Shown here: one piece after another, positions 12,476-22,583 of the stretch
How positions within the stretch are numbered: the stretch's first letter is position 1
Layout: each line of letters opens with the position of its first letter
Source of the DNA: a virus
IMG/VR virus record: IMGVR_UViG_3300025087_000149
Location: 1 to 42,592 of that record
DNA length: 42,592 nucleotides
Reading direction: 5' to 3' (one strand)
Program-made: the position numbers and the translations under genes
The notes under the pieces: model-generated
What the model saw: the letters and a program-made list of their open reading frames with translations, nothing else
Told to the model about the DNA's origin: nothing
The model's database searches: none

Positions 12476-15448
12476 TCATTCCAGTTTTTCCATTACTTCC
12501 AACCTGTTATTTATTTTAGACAAACTTGTCTCGATTTCGTCCGGCGTATATGTCCCATTTTGTAATGCTTTTAAAATTGAATCTTGATTTTTGTAAATAG
12601 AAACAATGTCAGATTTTAATGATTGAGAAGCCTTGATAAAATGCACAATTACAGACGCATAATCTATTGATTCTTTGTCGTCTCCTTTGATTTGGTCAGG
12701 AACTTCTTCAACAATTAATCCTCTCCTGGTGATTGAGGGCAGTCCTCTTGGATTCCAGCTTTTTGGTTTTACCTCATCAAATATCTTCCAGAAAACACGT
12801 TCCTTTTGTTTCTGAACATCTTCAATAAGTGTATTCCTATTTTCACCTGCTGCCCATTCAAATTCTGCATAAGCATTATAACCCGCTTCCATACTGGCAT
12901 AATCAAGCAGGGTGACTGTGACGCTACCAAGTTCGGCTACAAGGCTTTCATAAGTACTTTCATTATTTAATATCCAGGTAGCCTTGTTATCTTTTACATA
13001 TTTCTTTTTGGCTTCATCCTCAGCATCCAGCCAATCGGGTTTTATTTTAATTTCTGCTATGTTGTCCTTGATATTTTTGGTGGAAGCTACATTAAACGCT
13101 GTTGCCCTTACTGCACCATCGAACCAGCCTGTATAAGCATTTGATGTCCCTGTTACTGCGGTAGTTGTACCTAACCCAAATACTGTTGTACTAGCAGTAA
13201 CAAGAAAAAAAGTTCTCTGCGTAGTGGCTGTGCCAGTAGTAGTCATGGAAAGAACTGGAAAACCATCTCCTGGAGCAACATAGCGATAAGAATATGTTGT
13301 GTATGTACTGTCTACCGCTTGATTAAAATATTCCATTTCTTGCATACCTGCATAATTTCCACTTATCCAGTTTTGCGTCTGGTAATAACGATAAAATCTG
13401 TAAGCCGTATTGTTGCTAAAATTAAAATACTCCCATACCCCGCCTGACTGTGTTGTATAAGTGCCTGTATATAATGTTGACCATGAACTTGCATCCTGAG
13501 ACGCTTGGATTTGGAAGCTGTAAGTTTCATTGCTTGTTCCGTAAATTCTTACATAATCTATTTTCTTTGTTGTACCTGTCCCATAGTCGGCTATTAGATA
13601 ATGAGGATGAGCGGTATTACCTGTTTCCCATTGATTAGAAGCTCCCAAAATACCATCAAAAGCTGCGCCACCAGTTCCATTTGTTTGACTGTCTGCATAC
13701 GCAAGGGTAGGAGGGGCGGTGCTTGATCCTGATACATTGTATGCAGCCGTACCAGTACCAATATAGATTTGTCCAAATGTGCCTACCCCTAAAGTTGTGG
13801 TTGGGTATAACAGTAGATTGTCTGCCATCCAACTAGGGTCTAGTTTATTTGTCGTACTTCCGATAGGGAATTTACCTGATGCACCAGTAACAGAGGCTGA
13901 ACCGTTATCAGTAGGATTGCCGCTAATACCAGCCCAGGTATTAGTCAATTCAATATCGTTGACAATAAAACTTGCTGCGGTTACACTTCCGGAAAATGTT
14001 GCACTTCCAACAGCATTAAGCGCACCCCGTGTAGTAGTTGTTCCTATAGAAATTAGCGTGGGTTTAAGTGTGTTTGTTCCTGATATATCGTTATAAATCG
14101 GAATTTGTGTCGCTGTTAGACTTCCTTGCATATCCGATAGGTTTCTCGTTGTGATTTGCATTATATTATCAAGAGTAAGAGTATTTGGTATCCACTCGTC
14201 CAGCAATCCCACTATACCATAACTGGCATGTACGGCTATTGTCCCCTGTGGCACTACTCTTAACCCAAGCGTACCAAGCGTCTGTGTGCCTGTGTCTGTC
14301 CATCCACCTGCGGAAGAAGTGCCTGACGCGGTAATCGTTGGGGTTCCGGTGCCGTTGCTAGTTATTGATATTCCAGAACCGGCCAATATTTGCTGTACGC
14401 CATTATTAGTAACCGTTACAGAACCAGTGGATTGGTCTATAATTATTGCAGAACCCGCTATCAAACCACGAACACCAGTATTTGTGACTGTAATTGAACC
14501 AGTTGCCCCCGTTGTAGAAACACCAGAGCCAGCCGTTACATTGGTTAATCCAGTATTTGCTAATGTAATAGCCCCAGTCGCCCCTGTCGTAGATAGCCCT
14601 GAGCCTACGGCTACGTTTGTGACACCTATATTCGTGACTGTGATTGAACCAGTCGCCCCTGTCGTTGAGATACCAGAACCCGCCGTAAAGCTACTTACAT
14701 AACTATCAGTTGTCTTTACAAAATCTGTATTATTATAATTGTCAAATAAATCCGCATTTTTGCCCGTTAATGTTGTTGGAATATTTGCTAAAGGTACAAG
14801 GCCAGAACCATCTAAAATAAGCAGTGTATTTGTAATTGTCCCCGGATTATAACCATCAAGAGTATCAGCATCTTTACCTGTGAGCGTTCCAGGTATTCTA
14901 TTTAGATTTACCGTACCCGTGGCTAGATTGGTAGCATTTGTATAATAGGTGTCAGGCAAACCATTCAGTAGCAAAGCGTTACTTGCGACTGCTGCCGTAT
15001 TTGCCCTATCTTCAAACCATGATGTTCCATTTGTGAATAATCTAAAAGTCTGAGAACCTGTAACTGTAGGGCTGCCAACTCCATCAATATTAAGATTAAG
15101 CGTAATCGTTCCAGTATTGATATTCTTTATCCAGAATTTCTTAGTTATTGTCCCAGTAGCGACACTGGAAGCAGATGGAAAAGAGATAGTAAATCCTGAT
15201 GTACTAGAACCTAATATACCTGTCTGTGTCCCTGTAACAGTGTATGTCCCCGTTACTGTGGTAAGGTTTTCTAAATTAGTAATTACCGTTTTTATTTCTC
15301 TATCAGAGTTGTTGAATTCGCTTATTTTGGTATTGCTTTCTGTTGGAGTTGTTAAGTTTAAATCCATTGGCTTTGTGCCTGTGTAAGTAGCAGCAAACAC
15401 ATTTGAAGTGATGAACAATAACAGTGGTATTAATTTATATATTTTCAT
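12476..15448 (-). CDS. Tail fibre with signal peptide, F5/8-like and S74-like domains
   Basis: 990 residues. The protein begins with a Sec signal peptide (MKIYKLIPLLLFITSNVFA), which is unusual for a phage fibre. The fibre shaft (about residues 20-570) is Thr/Gly-rich and includes four or five repeats of the form AGSG(I/V)STTGATGSITVTN. Residues of about 575-715 look like a discoidin/F5/8 type C carbohydrate-binding domain (AFDGILGASNQW, YRFYRYY). From about 785 a peptidase S74-like chaperone region starts (STKNIKDNI), ending in a coiled coil. S74 domains trim themselves after trimerisation; the Ser here is in STKNIKDN. It probably binds the host surface. Confidence 0.85.
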   Translation of the reverse strand: MKIYKLIPLLLFITSNVFAATYTGTKPMDLNLTTPTESNTKISEFNNSDREIKTVITNLENLTTVTGTYTVTGTQTGILGSSTSGFTISFPSASSVATGTITKKFWIKNINTGTITLNLNIDGVGSPTVTGSQTFRLFTNGTSWFEDRANTAAVASNALLLNGLPDTYYTNATNLATGTVNLNRIPGTLTGKDADTLDGYNPGTITNTLLILDGSGLVPLANIPTTLTGKNADLFDNYNNTDFVKTTDSYVSSFTAGSGISTTGATGSITVTNIGVTNVAVGSGLSTTGATGAITLANTGLTNVTAGSGVSTTGATGSITVTNTGVRGLIAGSAIIIDQSTGSVTVTNNGVQQILAGSGISITSNGTGTPTITASGTSSAGGWTDTGTQTLGTLGLRVVPQGTIAVHASYGIVGLLDEWIPNTLTLDNIMQITTRNLSDMQGSLTATQIPIYNDISGTNTLKPTLISIGTTTTRGALNAVGSATFSGSVTAASFIVNDIELTNTWAGISGNPTDNGSASVTGASGKFPIGSTTNKLDPSWMADNLLLYPTTTLGVGTFGQIYIGTGTAAYNVSGSSTAPPTLAYADSQTNGTGGAAFDGILGASNQWETGNTAHPHYLIADYGTGTTKKIDYVRIYGTSNETYSFQIQASQDASSWSTLYTGTYTTQSGGVWEYFNFSNNTAYRFYRYYQTQNWISGNYAGMQEMEYFNQAVDSTYTTYSYRYVAPGDGFPVLSMTTTGTATTQRTFFLVTASTTVFGLGTTTAVTGTSNAYTGWFDGAVRATAFNVASTKNIKDNIAEIKIKPDWLDAEDEAKKKYVKDNKATWILNNESTYESLVAELGSVTVTLLDYASMEAGYNAYAEFEWAAGENRNTLIEDVQKQKERVFWKIFDEVKPKSWNPRGLPSITRRGLIVEEVPDQIKGDDKESIDYASVIVHFIKASQSLKSDIVSIYKNQDSILKALQNGTYTPDEIETSLSKINNRLEVMEKLE

Positions 15449-15457
15449 TTGGTACTC

Positions 15458-18400
15458 CTAGTTGCTATTGGTAATTTTTTTCAGATAGTCCTTTACGAAT
15501 TTTTCAGTAATAAGATTAGCCCTTAGCGAATCTTTTAATAGTTCAGCAAATTCCTGCCGTGGCATACTTTTTGAATATTTATCAAGTAGCGCTTCTTTCG
15601 ATTCGTTCCTTTTAGAATATCTCAAACTATCAATATACGGACTATCTTCTTTACCACTTTCTGTACGCCTGTAACTCCTCAAGAACTCTTTTGGACTTGT
15701 CGCCTTTGGGTCAATCTTTTTGTTGTATGCCAGCGGTATATATAACTCTTTATAAATTTCCCCATCTGACTTTCTTTGTAGATTTTTCTTGATATATTCA
15801 ATAGTAGACTGTTTTACTCCATAGTTTGATTTGGCATGTTTTCTCTCTATTTCGTCTTGTATTTTGTAAGATGATTGCTTGATACCTTGATCTGAAATAA
15901 TCAAGTATGTCCCTAATACATTCATGGGGAATACGTTCTTTAAGCTTTCAATAGACTTATGATCCTCTTTAATTTCATCATATCCGAAATTGTAAAATAA
16001 GCGTCCACCTGCTTCGTTCCAGCTATGCTTTAAAAGCGATTCAGCAGCAGGCATTCCACCAACATTAAATTTATCTTTTGGGATAATATCCATATTCCTA
16101 AATTCATCTTTAGGGTTTTCCCCTCGAACAAAGTATTGATACAGGTCTTGTCCTATTTTTATTAAAGGATGAAATTGATATGGTGACAACTCTGTGGCTG
16201 AATTTAACAATCCCCTTAAATCCATTTTTAAAAGTCTAAATACTAACTTTCTGGCTATCTGCCCTTGATAGTCTTCTGGTATCCCTATTGCAACCGGCTT
16301 CCCATTTACTGTGTATGGTGTTGGTATGATAGTCTTGCTTTCTATATCATATTGAGATATTCCGCTTAACACCTTCTTGATCCACTCAACGCCAGCAGCA
16401 CCAGCGCCAAGCAATGTAAGCAATGGTACAAGATTTAATGCCGTAGTTTTCCAGATATAAGCAGATGGCTTTGTACTAAAACTTTCCCATGCACTACGCA
16501 AGCCCTCTTTGTTTATATTAGAAAACATAAAGATGTTATTTGTAAGCCATTGTAGCCTGCCTGTTCTCCTTGCATTGGGCGTTCCCACCAAAGTTCTAAC
16601 ATCGTGCATTATTTGCCTTTCCGATTTAGCGGAATGCTTTTTCAGATATTTATATCCAGCTACTTTTGTGGACATTTCAGACACCCTTCCAGCTTTATCA
16701 AGGGTTTCCTCTATTTTCTTAACTACATATTTAAACCTGTTCCATGCACCAGGAGCCTGTTTATCTTCCCTGCCAGATATTTCAAATTCCGATTGTAATT
16801 GTTCGATTTTGGTTTCAAAATTTTCCTCTTGACCTGCATAATATCTGCCTGAAATTATACCGGCATTTTCCATCAATTTGGTAATATCGTCACTACGCTT
16901 ACCCATAAATACATCTTGTGCTGATTCTTTAAACCCACGCCCATAATCACCTAAAAACTCTGGAACATTTCTTAATTTTATTTCTGGAGTATTCTTTATA
17001 GTACCCTTGATATCACGAAATATATTTCGCCCCATCCAGATAGGATTCCAAGTAACAAGCAACCGCCTAAACGGTTGGCTTACTGTCTGGACTATCTTTG
17101 CAATCTGTTTTGCTTTGTAAGGTTCGTACTGATATGATTCTGCTATCTGCCTATCAACATAATAATGCTCTGGTTTGCCGTCACGCATTGCCGTAAAGAT
17201 AGCCAAGTTTTTACTGTCTTTTGGGTTTTTGGGCTGCCATTTTGTCGTGCTTTTATCTATATCGGCTGGTGTTAATTCATTTGTTTGCCGCAATACTTCT
17301 ACCATATCAAGTTTGGATTCGTTAATCTTGGCAGCCCGAACTAACATCATGTCTTGAATCATTGTGGCTACTATAGGGTTTTCAATTTCAGAAAGCGTTC
17401 CGTACTGTTTATAAATAGTCCCTGTTATCTGACCGCCATATCTTTCTTCTAGGTATTTATTAACACTGAAGCGTGTATAAAACATATTGTTTTTTACATA
17501 TTCAACCAATTCAGGATCGTATCTTTTGCCTTCATCAAGCGCGGGGAATACAAACCGTTTCCTTAATTCCCAATACTTAATGAATAATTCTTTAACCTTA
17601 TTAAACTTTTTATCGCCCCACTTATTCTGTAAATGTGTAAGCATTTCCTGTGAAGATTCCAGAGATTCACCACCAGGATTAAATATATCAAGCTTGCCCC
17701 TTTCTTCTTTCACCCTCGATGCTTGAGCAAAAACACCAAGTTCAGACAGCGCAATATTGCTTTCACGCATTGGTATGTCAACTTCTTTTGTGAAATGGTT
17801 AATAAGGTTTTCCATCTTAGAATCAATCATTGATAATTCTTCAATAGATAATCTTGCCTTAAGCCCTATCTCCCTTGTACTACCACTCTTCTTTTCGAGC
17901 TTTCTGATACGCTTTATACTTGCCCATTCCTCGTCTATAAGTTGTGTCATTACCGTATCCATGATAGTCTCTGTAGTGCTTCTCTGTCGTTCTTCCATAG
18001 ACTTTCTGGCCTTATGCCCACGTTCATATCCCTCTTCCATGCGCTGTATTCTGTTCTCGATTACTGCTTCCTTACCAAGTCCAGTCCTCTCTTGTATTGC
18101 ATCGTATGCCTGTTTGACTTCTGGCTTCTTCTCTAAATAAGCAAAGAATGATTTATAAAATTTAGGAGCCGTTTGTTTTAATAAGCCTGGATTCCACAAT
18201 AAAGCACCGCCAGCATCGGCATAAAGCTCTTTAGGTGAATATCTATAAGCTGTAAACTTTGCGTCTCCCTTGTCGTCAAAAGGCTTAACCTTTTGGGTTA
18301 ACGCTTTCAACTCAGCCATTATCTCTTGCTTTGTAATTACTTCACGTTCAGATAATTCCTGCGCCAAAAGCTTTTTGTACCCCTGATTGGCAGCCTTCCA

Positions 18401-20563
18401 AAATTCCGGCTGTCCTTTAGCCTCTGACAAGGCTTGTTTTCTTAGTTCAATCTTTCTTGTATTTATATCGTCTTCGCCGCTTGTAGGGAATGTATCCAGC
18501 ATGTGTTTAAGATATTCCTTCAATGTTGCTATGTGCCCAAGAACGTTCCCTCTCTTTGCTTTATCTGGCAAATAGTCTATATAGTGTAATAATTCATGCG
18601 CCATAACCTTCAACGCCAGCGTTTTGTCTTTTTTATATGCCCTGAGTTCATACATACGTGTCTTTTTGTTGAAGTCTTTTCTAAAGTCAATTTGATCCTC
18701 AGTTAATCCTGATTCCTCACGCATGTAATCTTCAAACTCTTGTGAAATTGTTTTAAATACCCGCGGAGATACTGATATTGTATCGTGTCCAATGGCTATG
18801 TCGCCTTTACGGATAGATAAGCCTGGTACTTCGGAGAGTAAGTCTTTAAACCCTTCTATATGTGGGGATAGTACGATTCTTTTGCCTATAGGCAGGTCTT
18901 GTCTTAATCCTATTTTGTCTTTTCTTTGACTATAATAACCAAGTTTGTTTTTCATAAACCGTTCTATTGCTGGATACTTACCCTTGCTTACCTCGTTATA
19001 AAGCTCTACCACTTCTGGTAATTCGTAAGGCTGGCGTTCTGCAACGGCATATTCTCGTTGTTCGGAGTAACCGCCCATGTCTGCATTGGAAGGAGGTTTC
19101 CCAAACAACTTCTGTTGTCCCTGTATATCCGCTTCCATCTGAGGCTTAATATCTGTCTTTTCGCCTTTGTCAATTAAAGGCGATTGTGTAAACTTCGGCT
19201 TACCCTTTTGAGATACTTGCATTATTTCTTGGGTTATTGGAGTAACCTCTGTCGGCTGAATTTGAGCGGGGGCAGGAGGTGGTTTTGAAGGCTCAAAAAC
19301 TTTAATTGTTTTTTCCCCTCGTTCAAACGCCATCCTTAACCTATTATTTCCATCAACAACAATTCCCTCTTTATTTATTACAATAGCCCCTTCTGTCATA
19401 ATCGGTCTTTTTACAAACTGTTCAGAGAAAATATCAGGATTGGTTTGTTGTAATTCGCTTATATCCTTTTCCGTTTCAATCCATTTACTATTTTCTAATT
19501 GTCTTATAGTATTAGGAGAAAGCCCTTCGTTGGTTATTTTTACTCTAAGGTCGCCCTGTAATGCTCCCTTTGCAGATACAGGCAAATCACTAAAATTTAT
19601 AGATTTTTCCGGCTGAATTTGAGCGGGGGTGGTAGGCTTCCCTTCTGGTTGAAGTAAATCTTTAGGTTCTGGTATAGGAATTCCTACTTCTTCTGGTTTT
19701 GTTTCTATCGTATATCTTGGGGTTTCTTTTGATGGCTGTTCTTTAAAAGGAATAATATCGCCAGGTAATTCTTTAGTAATATTTATCTTTGGTTGTTCGG
19801 GCATTATCTTGTGAGCGACTTGCGCACCCAATGCCATTACCGGCGATGTCATTAATACCTGCAAGGATGTCTGTCTTGCGTCTGGATACATCTCTTTTAC
19901 AAACTCACCTGTAGTTTTATCTGGATTTTGTGTCCACCACTTAACCGCTTTTTGTCCCACAGTATTTATGTTTTCACCAACAAGCTCTGATAATGTACTG
20001 AAAAGGGTTCTTCTCGCCAAAGATAAGCCAGGTTTTAATAAATATCCTAATGGTACATATTCGGTAACACCTTCAAGCGCACCTTCTCCCACAGCACCAA
20101 GGGCAGCCCTGCTGGGCGCTACGCCCTTTCCCCTTGACTCACCATAGCTTTGCCCGCCAGCCAATGCGATTATTGATGCCAAAGCAGGTATAGGACTCCC
20201 TGTCGCTACTGAGGCTGCCATGCCTGGTAAATTTTGAGCTACAGATTGCACGCCACCATACAAGGCACGTTTTAAATTACCTCGTATCTCAGGCATATCC
20301 TTTTGCATTTCAATTCCAGCACCTTTATATACGTCCTTACCCCAATCAGCTATTTTCTCACTACCGATAGCTTCTCCCGCCATCCTACCAAGTCCACCAA
20401 CACCCTGCGCAGCCGAATAAGGGGCATGTTTTAAAGAAGTTTTAATAACATCTACGACTGAGGGATCGCCCCATGTACCCGTTGCGCCTGGCGTATTTCC
20501 AGCAAGCAAATCTTTTGGCTGTAATAAATCTATTGGTTTTCTTTGAAGTAAATCAATAGGCAT
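15458..20563 (-). CDS. Giant polyvalent ejection protein (ParB-like, zincin, LPD38)
   Basis: 1701 residues. It starts with repeated (P)IDLLQ motifs and a hydrophobic Gly/Ala region (about 100-155). A ParB/sulfiredoxin-like domain lies near residues 340-425 (GIVVDGNNRLRMAFERGEK). A zincin-type metalloprotease motif HELLHYIDY is near residue 654. The C-terminal third (about 1160-1400: WNPIWMGRNIFRDIKG, VSEMSTKVAGYKYL, NIFMFSNINKEGLRSAWES) matches the LPD38 domain of polyvalent proteins. Such multidomain proteins are packed in virions and injected with DNA to protect or modify the infection. It takes the internal-core-protein position of a podovirus. Confidence 0.8.
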   Translation of the reverse strand: MPIDLLQRKPIDLLQPKDLLAGNTPGATGTWGDPSVVDVIKTSLKHAPYSAAQGVGGLGRMAGEAIGSEKIADWGKDVYKGAGIEMQKDMPEIRGNLKRALYGGVQSVAQNLPGMAASVATGSPIPALASIIALAGGQSYGESRGKGVAPSRAALGAVGEGALEGVTEYVPLGYLLKPGLSLARRTLFSTLSELVGENINTVGQKAVKWWTQNPDKTTGEFVKEMYPDARQTSLQVLMTSPVMALGAQVAHKIMPEQPKINITKELPGDIIPFKEQPSKETPRYTIETKPEEVGIPIPEPKDLLQPEGKPTTPAQIQPEKSINFSDLPVSAKGALQGDLRVKITNEGLSPNTIRQLENSKWIETEKDISELQQTNPDIFSEQFVKRPIMTEGAIVINKEGIVVDGNNRLRMAFERGEKTIKVFEPSKPPPAPAQIQPTEVTPITQEIMQVSQKGKPKFTQSPLIDKGEKTDIKPQMEADIQGQQKLFGKPPSNADMGGYSEQREYAVAERQPYELPEVVELYNEVSKGKYPAIERFMKNKLGYYSQRKDKIGLRQDLPIGKRIVLSPHIEGFKDLLSEVPGLSIRKGDIAIGHDTISVSPRVFKTISQEFEDYMREESGLTEDQIDFRKDFNKKTRMYELRAYKKDKTLALKVMAHELLHYIDYLPDKAKRGNVLGHIATLKEYLKHMLDTFPTSGEDDINTRKIELRKQALSEAKGQPEFWKAANQGYKKLLAQELSEREVITKQEIMAELKALTQKVKPFDDKGDAKFTAYRYSPKELYADAGGALLWNPGLLKQTAPKFYKSFFAYLEKKPEVKQAYDAIQERTGLGKEAVIENRIQRMEEGYERGHKARKSMEERQRSTTETIMDTVMTQLIDEEWASIKRIRKLEKKSGSTREIGLKARLSIEELSMIDSKMENLINHFTKEVDIPMRESNIALSELGVFAQASRVKEERGKLDIFNPGGESLESSQEMLTHLQNKWGDKKFNKVKELFIKYWELRKRFVFPALDEGKRYDPELVEYVKNNMFYTRFSVNKYLEERYGGQITGTIYKQYGTLSEIENPIVATMIQDMMLVRAAKINESKLDMVEVLRQTNELTPADIDKSTTKWQPKNPKDSKNLAIFTAMRDGKPEHYYVDRQIAESYQYEPYKAKQIAKIVQTVSQPFRRLLVTWNPIWMGRNIFRDIKGTIKNTPEIKLRNVPEFLGDYGRGFKESAQDVFMGKRSDDITKLMENAGIISGRYYAGQEENFETKIEQLQSEFEISGREDKQAPGAWNRFKYVVKKIEETLDKAGRVSEMSTKVAGYKYLKKHSAKSERQIMHDVRTLVGTPNARRTGRLQWLTNNIFMFSNINKEGLRSAWESFSTKPSAYIWKTTALNLVPLLTLLGAGAAGVEWIKKVLSGISQYDIESKTIIPTPYTVNGKPVAIGIPEDYQGQIARKLVFRLLKMDLRGLLNSATELSPYQFHPLIKIGQDLYQYFVRGENPKDEFRNMDIIPKDKFNVGGMPAAESLLKHSWNEAGGRLFYNFGYDEIKEDHKSIESLKNVFPMNVLGTYLIISDQGIKQSSYKIQDEIERKHAKSNYGVKQSTIEYIKKNLQRKSDGEIYKELYIPLAYNKKIDPKATSPKEFLRSYRRTESGKEDSPYIDSLRYSKRNESKEALLDKYSKSMPRQEFAELLKDSLRANLITEKFVKDYLKKITNSN

Positions 20564-21367
20564 TTATTGCTTCCTCATCCTTTTTAAAACCTCATCCGTT
20601 GTGATACCATACTTCTTGGCTGTAAATTCTAAATCTTCTTGTGTAGGCATATTTGTTGATTTATCTAAACTTTCACCTTTTCTATAAGTATCAATATCAT
20701 CATAAATATCGGATTCCCCACTTTTTTTGCTCCCTGCTGATTTAAACGTTTTAAACGCTTCTATGTACTCTGGAGTCCCCCTGTCTGTCGGAGCGAATCT
20801 CCATTGCGATTCAAACTGCGCTTGCTCTGCTGATAACTTTGCCATTCCCGGTCTCGACTCAAGAAGTTTATTCTTTTTTATACCCAAATCTATTTGTCTC
20901 TCTCTCTTATCATATCTTGCATTTCTGTCTTTAGATACCGACTCATTAATCAATTTTTGTAATGCCATCTGATTATCAAAATCAGCATTCCTTGCCATAG
21001 AATCACGCCATCTCGCATCTGCTTCTCTATAAGGTTTTTCGCTTTCCTCAAACTGTTTCTGTTTAAATCCAAACTTCTCTTTATTCAATCCAAATACATC
21101 ATTCCCCATATTCTGATCATATTCCTGCTGTTGTCTTTGCATAGATTCCTTAATCATCTTTGAATATGTCTCTTCTAACTGATTAGCACCACCACCAAAA
21201 CCAGCAGCAGCCCCCGCCACTCCTCGCAAAGCGCTATCTCCACCGCCATATCCGGTAGCAGCACCCATACCACCAGCCAGTAGAGAACCTATAAGCAATC
21301 CTATCTTATCGTTCTTATCTAAATAGCTTTTAGGTGTTTTACTCCAATCATATTGAAATGGTGGCAT
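20564..21367 (-). CDS. Internal virion protein (267 aa)
   Basis: A Gly-rich hydrophobic segment (about residues 22-60, GLLIGSLLAGGMGAATGYGG) precedes a long charged helical region (about 65-180, many Gln/Lys/Arg). It ends PTQEDLEFTAKKYGITTDEV. It is immediately upstream of the giant ejection protein in transcription order, spaced by one base. The layout matches podovirus internal/ejection proteins that cross membranes during DNA entry. Confidence 0.6.
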   Translation of the reverse strand: MPPFQYDWSKTPKSYLDKNDKIGLLIGSLLAGGMGAATGYGGGDSALRGVAGAAAGFGGGANQLEETYSKMIKESMQRQQQEYDQNMGNDVFGLNKEKFGFKQKQFEESEKPYREADARWRDSMARNADFDNQMALQKLINESVSKDRNARYDKRERQIDLGIKKNKLLESRPGMAKLSAEQAQFESQWRFAPTDRGTPEYIEAFKTFKSAGSKKSGESDIYDDIDTYRKGESLDKSTNMPTQEDLEFTAKKYGITTDEVLKRMRKQ

Positions 21368-21369
21368 AG

Positions 21370-21741
21370 TTATCTTCTCCCTAAATATCGTGCAAGTAAT
21401 GCTGAAATTACAGGATTAGTTCTGCCAGCATAAGCATTCGGCACTTCTGCGCCTCTTGTCATACCTAAACTTACAGAATCGTTCCCCCCTCTTGGAAATT
21501 CTCTTCTACGTCCTAATATAGAAGCGCCTAACGGAGCCATTGCTTGCCCTGCTGCCATGCCTATTGACCATGGATCTATTTCTGTAGATGGCGTTGTTGA
21601 TGGTGTATTGCTCATAATATTTTGACTAGCATCATAATTAAGCGATGTGGGGGCTGTTAATGATGGAGTATTAAGCTGATAATTAGGTACTCTATTTTGA
21701 TAATATTGCTGAGTTAACATATCAAATTCTTGCTTTGTCAT
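21370..21741 (-). CDS. Putative internal virion protein (123 aa)
   Basis: An N-terminal Gln/Tyr/Asn-rich disordered stretch leads to a short hydrophobic helix (SIGMAAGQAMAPLGASILG) and a basic end. It lies between other internal-protein genes with only a few bases of spacing. No domain recognised. Confidence 0.55.
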   Translation of the reverse strand: MTKQEFDMLTQQYYQNRVPNYQLNTPSLTAPTSLNYDASQNIMSNTPSTTPSTEIDPWSIGMAAGQAMAPLGASILGRRREFPRGGNDSVSLGMTRGAEVPNAYAGRTNPVISALLARYLGRR

Positions 21742-21743
21742 AT

Positions 21744-22091
21744 TTACACCCTCCCCCTATTTATGGGTGGCCTTACTGGCTGTGGTGTAAACATTCTCGG
21801 TGGCGGTCTAAATTCTGGTGGTATTGGCGGCAAACCAGGAGGCATTGGAGGCAATCCAGGCGGTAAATTAACATTCCCACCCCCGCCTGCACCGCTATTG
21901 CCTAACAGACTGGTTATTGCTTGTGGATTCTGTTGAATAATTGACATTATATCAGGCATTGGTTTTCGCATTGTTGCCCTTGGATTGTTAGCCATATTCG
22001 CTAATCCTGGCCGTCTACCCATAAAACCTCTCATCATTCTTGGATTGATTCCACTATTACCCAACAAGGATGTTATTGTTTGTTCATCCAT
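21744..22091 (-). CDS. Pro/Gly-rich structural protein (115 aa)
   Basis: ITSLLGNSG occurs twice (about residues 5-13 and 59-67). The C-terminal third is a Pro-rich tract (PPGLPPMPPGLPPIPPEF). It is probably disordered, and its position points to a minor virion component. Confidence 0.55.
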   Translation of the reverse strand: MDEQTITSLLGNSGINPRMMRGFMGRRPGLANMANNPRATMRKPMPDIMSIIQQNPQAITSLLGNSGAGGGGNVNLPPGLPPMPPGLPPIPPEFRPPPRMFTPQPVRPPINRGRV

Positions 22092-22366
22092 CAGTATCTC
22101 CTTCGATTCATCATGTAAGGATTATTGTATAAAGAATTACCCAAAATACTTCCATTGGTCTGTGGTTGTGTCCCTTGCGGTTGTTTTGGGTAAATATCAT
22201 TTGCTGTTGGCATTGGCCTTTGTGACATTAATGTTTGTCCAAGGTTAGGAGATTGAGCCCCCGGTATTTGCATGGGAGAGGATTTGAAAGCATTCATTCC
22301 CATTTGCGCACCTTGCAAACCAAGCGATGTGCCTCCTAAAATCATTGCTAACGTCAGTGGCTCTAT
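22091..22366 (-). CDS. Small virion-associated protein, probable AUA start
   Basis: From ATA 22366 the protein is 91 residues, MEPLTLAMILGGTSLGLQ if AUA is read as Met. Phage proteins of this type usually start with an xEPLTLA-like hydrophobic helix. GAGGG lies about ten bases upstream of the ATA. The first ATG (22345) has no ribosome site and would remove half of that helix. The rest is Gln/Pro/Asn-rich. It belongs to the internal-protein cluster. Confidence 0.55.
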   Translation of the reverse strand: MEPLTLAMILGGTSLGLQGAQMGMNAFKSSPMQIPGAQSPNLGQTLMSQRPMPTANDIYPKQPQGTQPQTNGSILGNSLYNNPYMMNRRRY

Positions 22367-22370
22367 AATT

Positions 22371-22583
22371 TTACACCCTCATTTCTTGTAATACAGTACA
22401 ACATTGTTTATTTAATTTATAATATGCTTCCTGTGTTATTCTGGTATTTCTCTTATGATATTGTTTTTCCACATTACAAATCTCAGGTCTATTGTCATAT
22501 ACAGTACATTCGTTTTTATCATTCAATAAACTACATCCCACAACCTTGCAACATGACTCACATTTTCCACAATTAAACTTTAT
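22371..22583 (-). CDS. YkgJ-like Cys-cluster protein, probable AUA start
   Basis: The frame reads (I)KFNCGKCESCCKVVGC, then ECTVYDNRPEIC, the CxxCxxCC...C...YxxRPxxC pattern of YkgJ/UPF0153-like metal- or Fe-S-cluster proteins. It contains no ATG upstream of the Cys cluster. Two ATA codons (22586 and 22583) follow GGAGG (3 and 6 bases), the first overlapping the preceding stop as ATAA. GTG inside the cluster would delete essential Cys residues. So a 70-aa product from AUA is the best reading. Confidence 0.65.
   Translation of the reverse strand: MKFNCGKCESCCKVVGCSLLNDKNECTVYDNRPEICNVEKQYHKRNTRITQEAYYKLNKQCCTVLQEMRV

Noticed and set aside
13779-14702. Plus-strand frames (LPVTEAEPLS..., PVAPVVETPEPA...) inside the fibre gene
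   Set aside because: Low-complexity antisense of Thr/Gly-rich fibre repeats; no ribosome sites.
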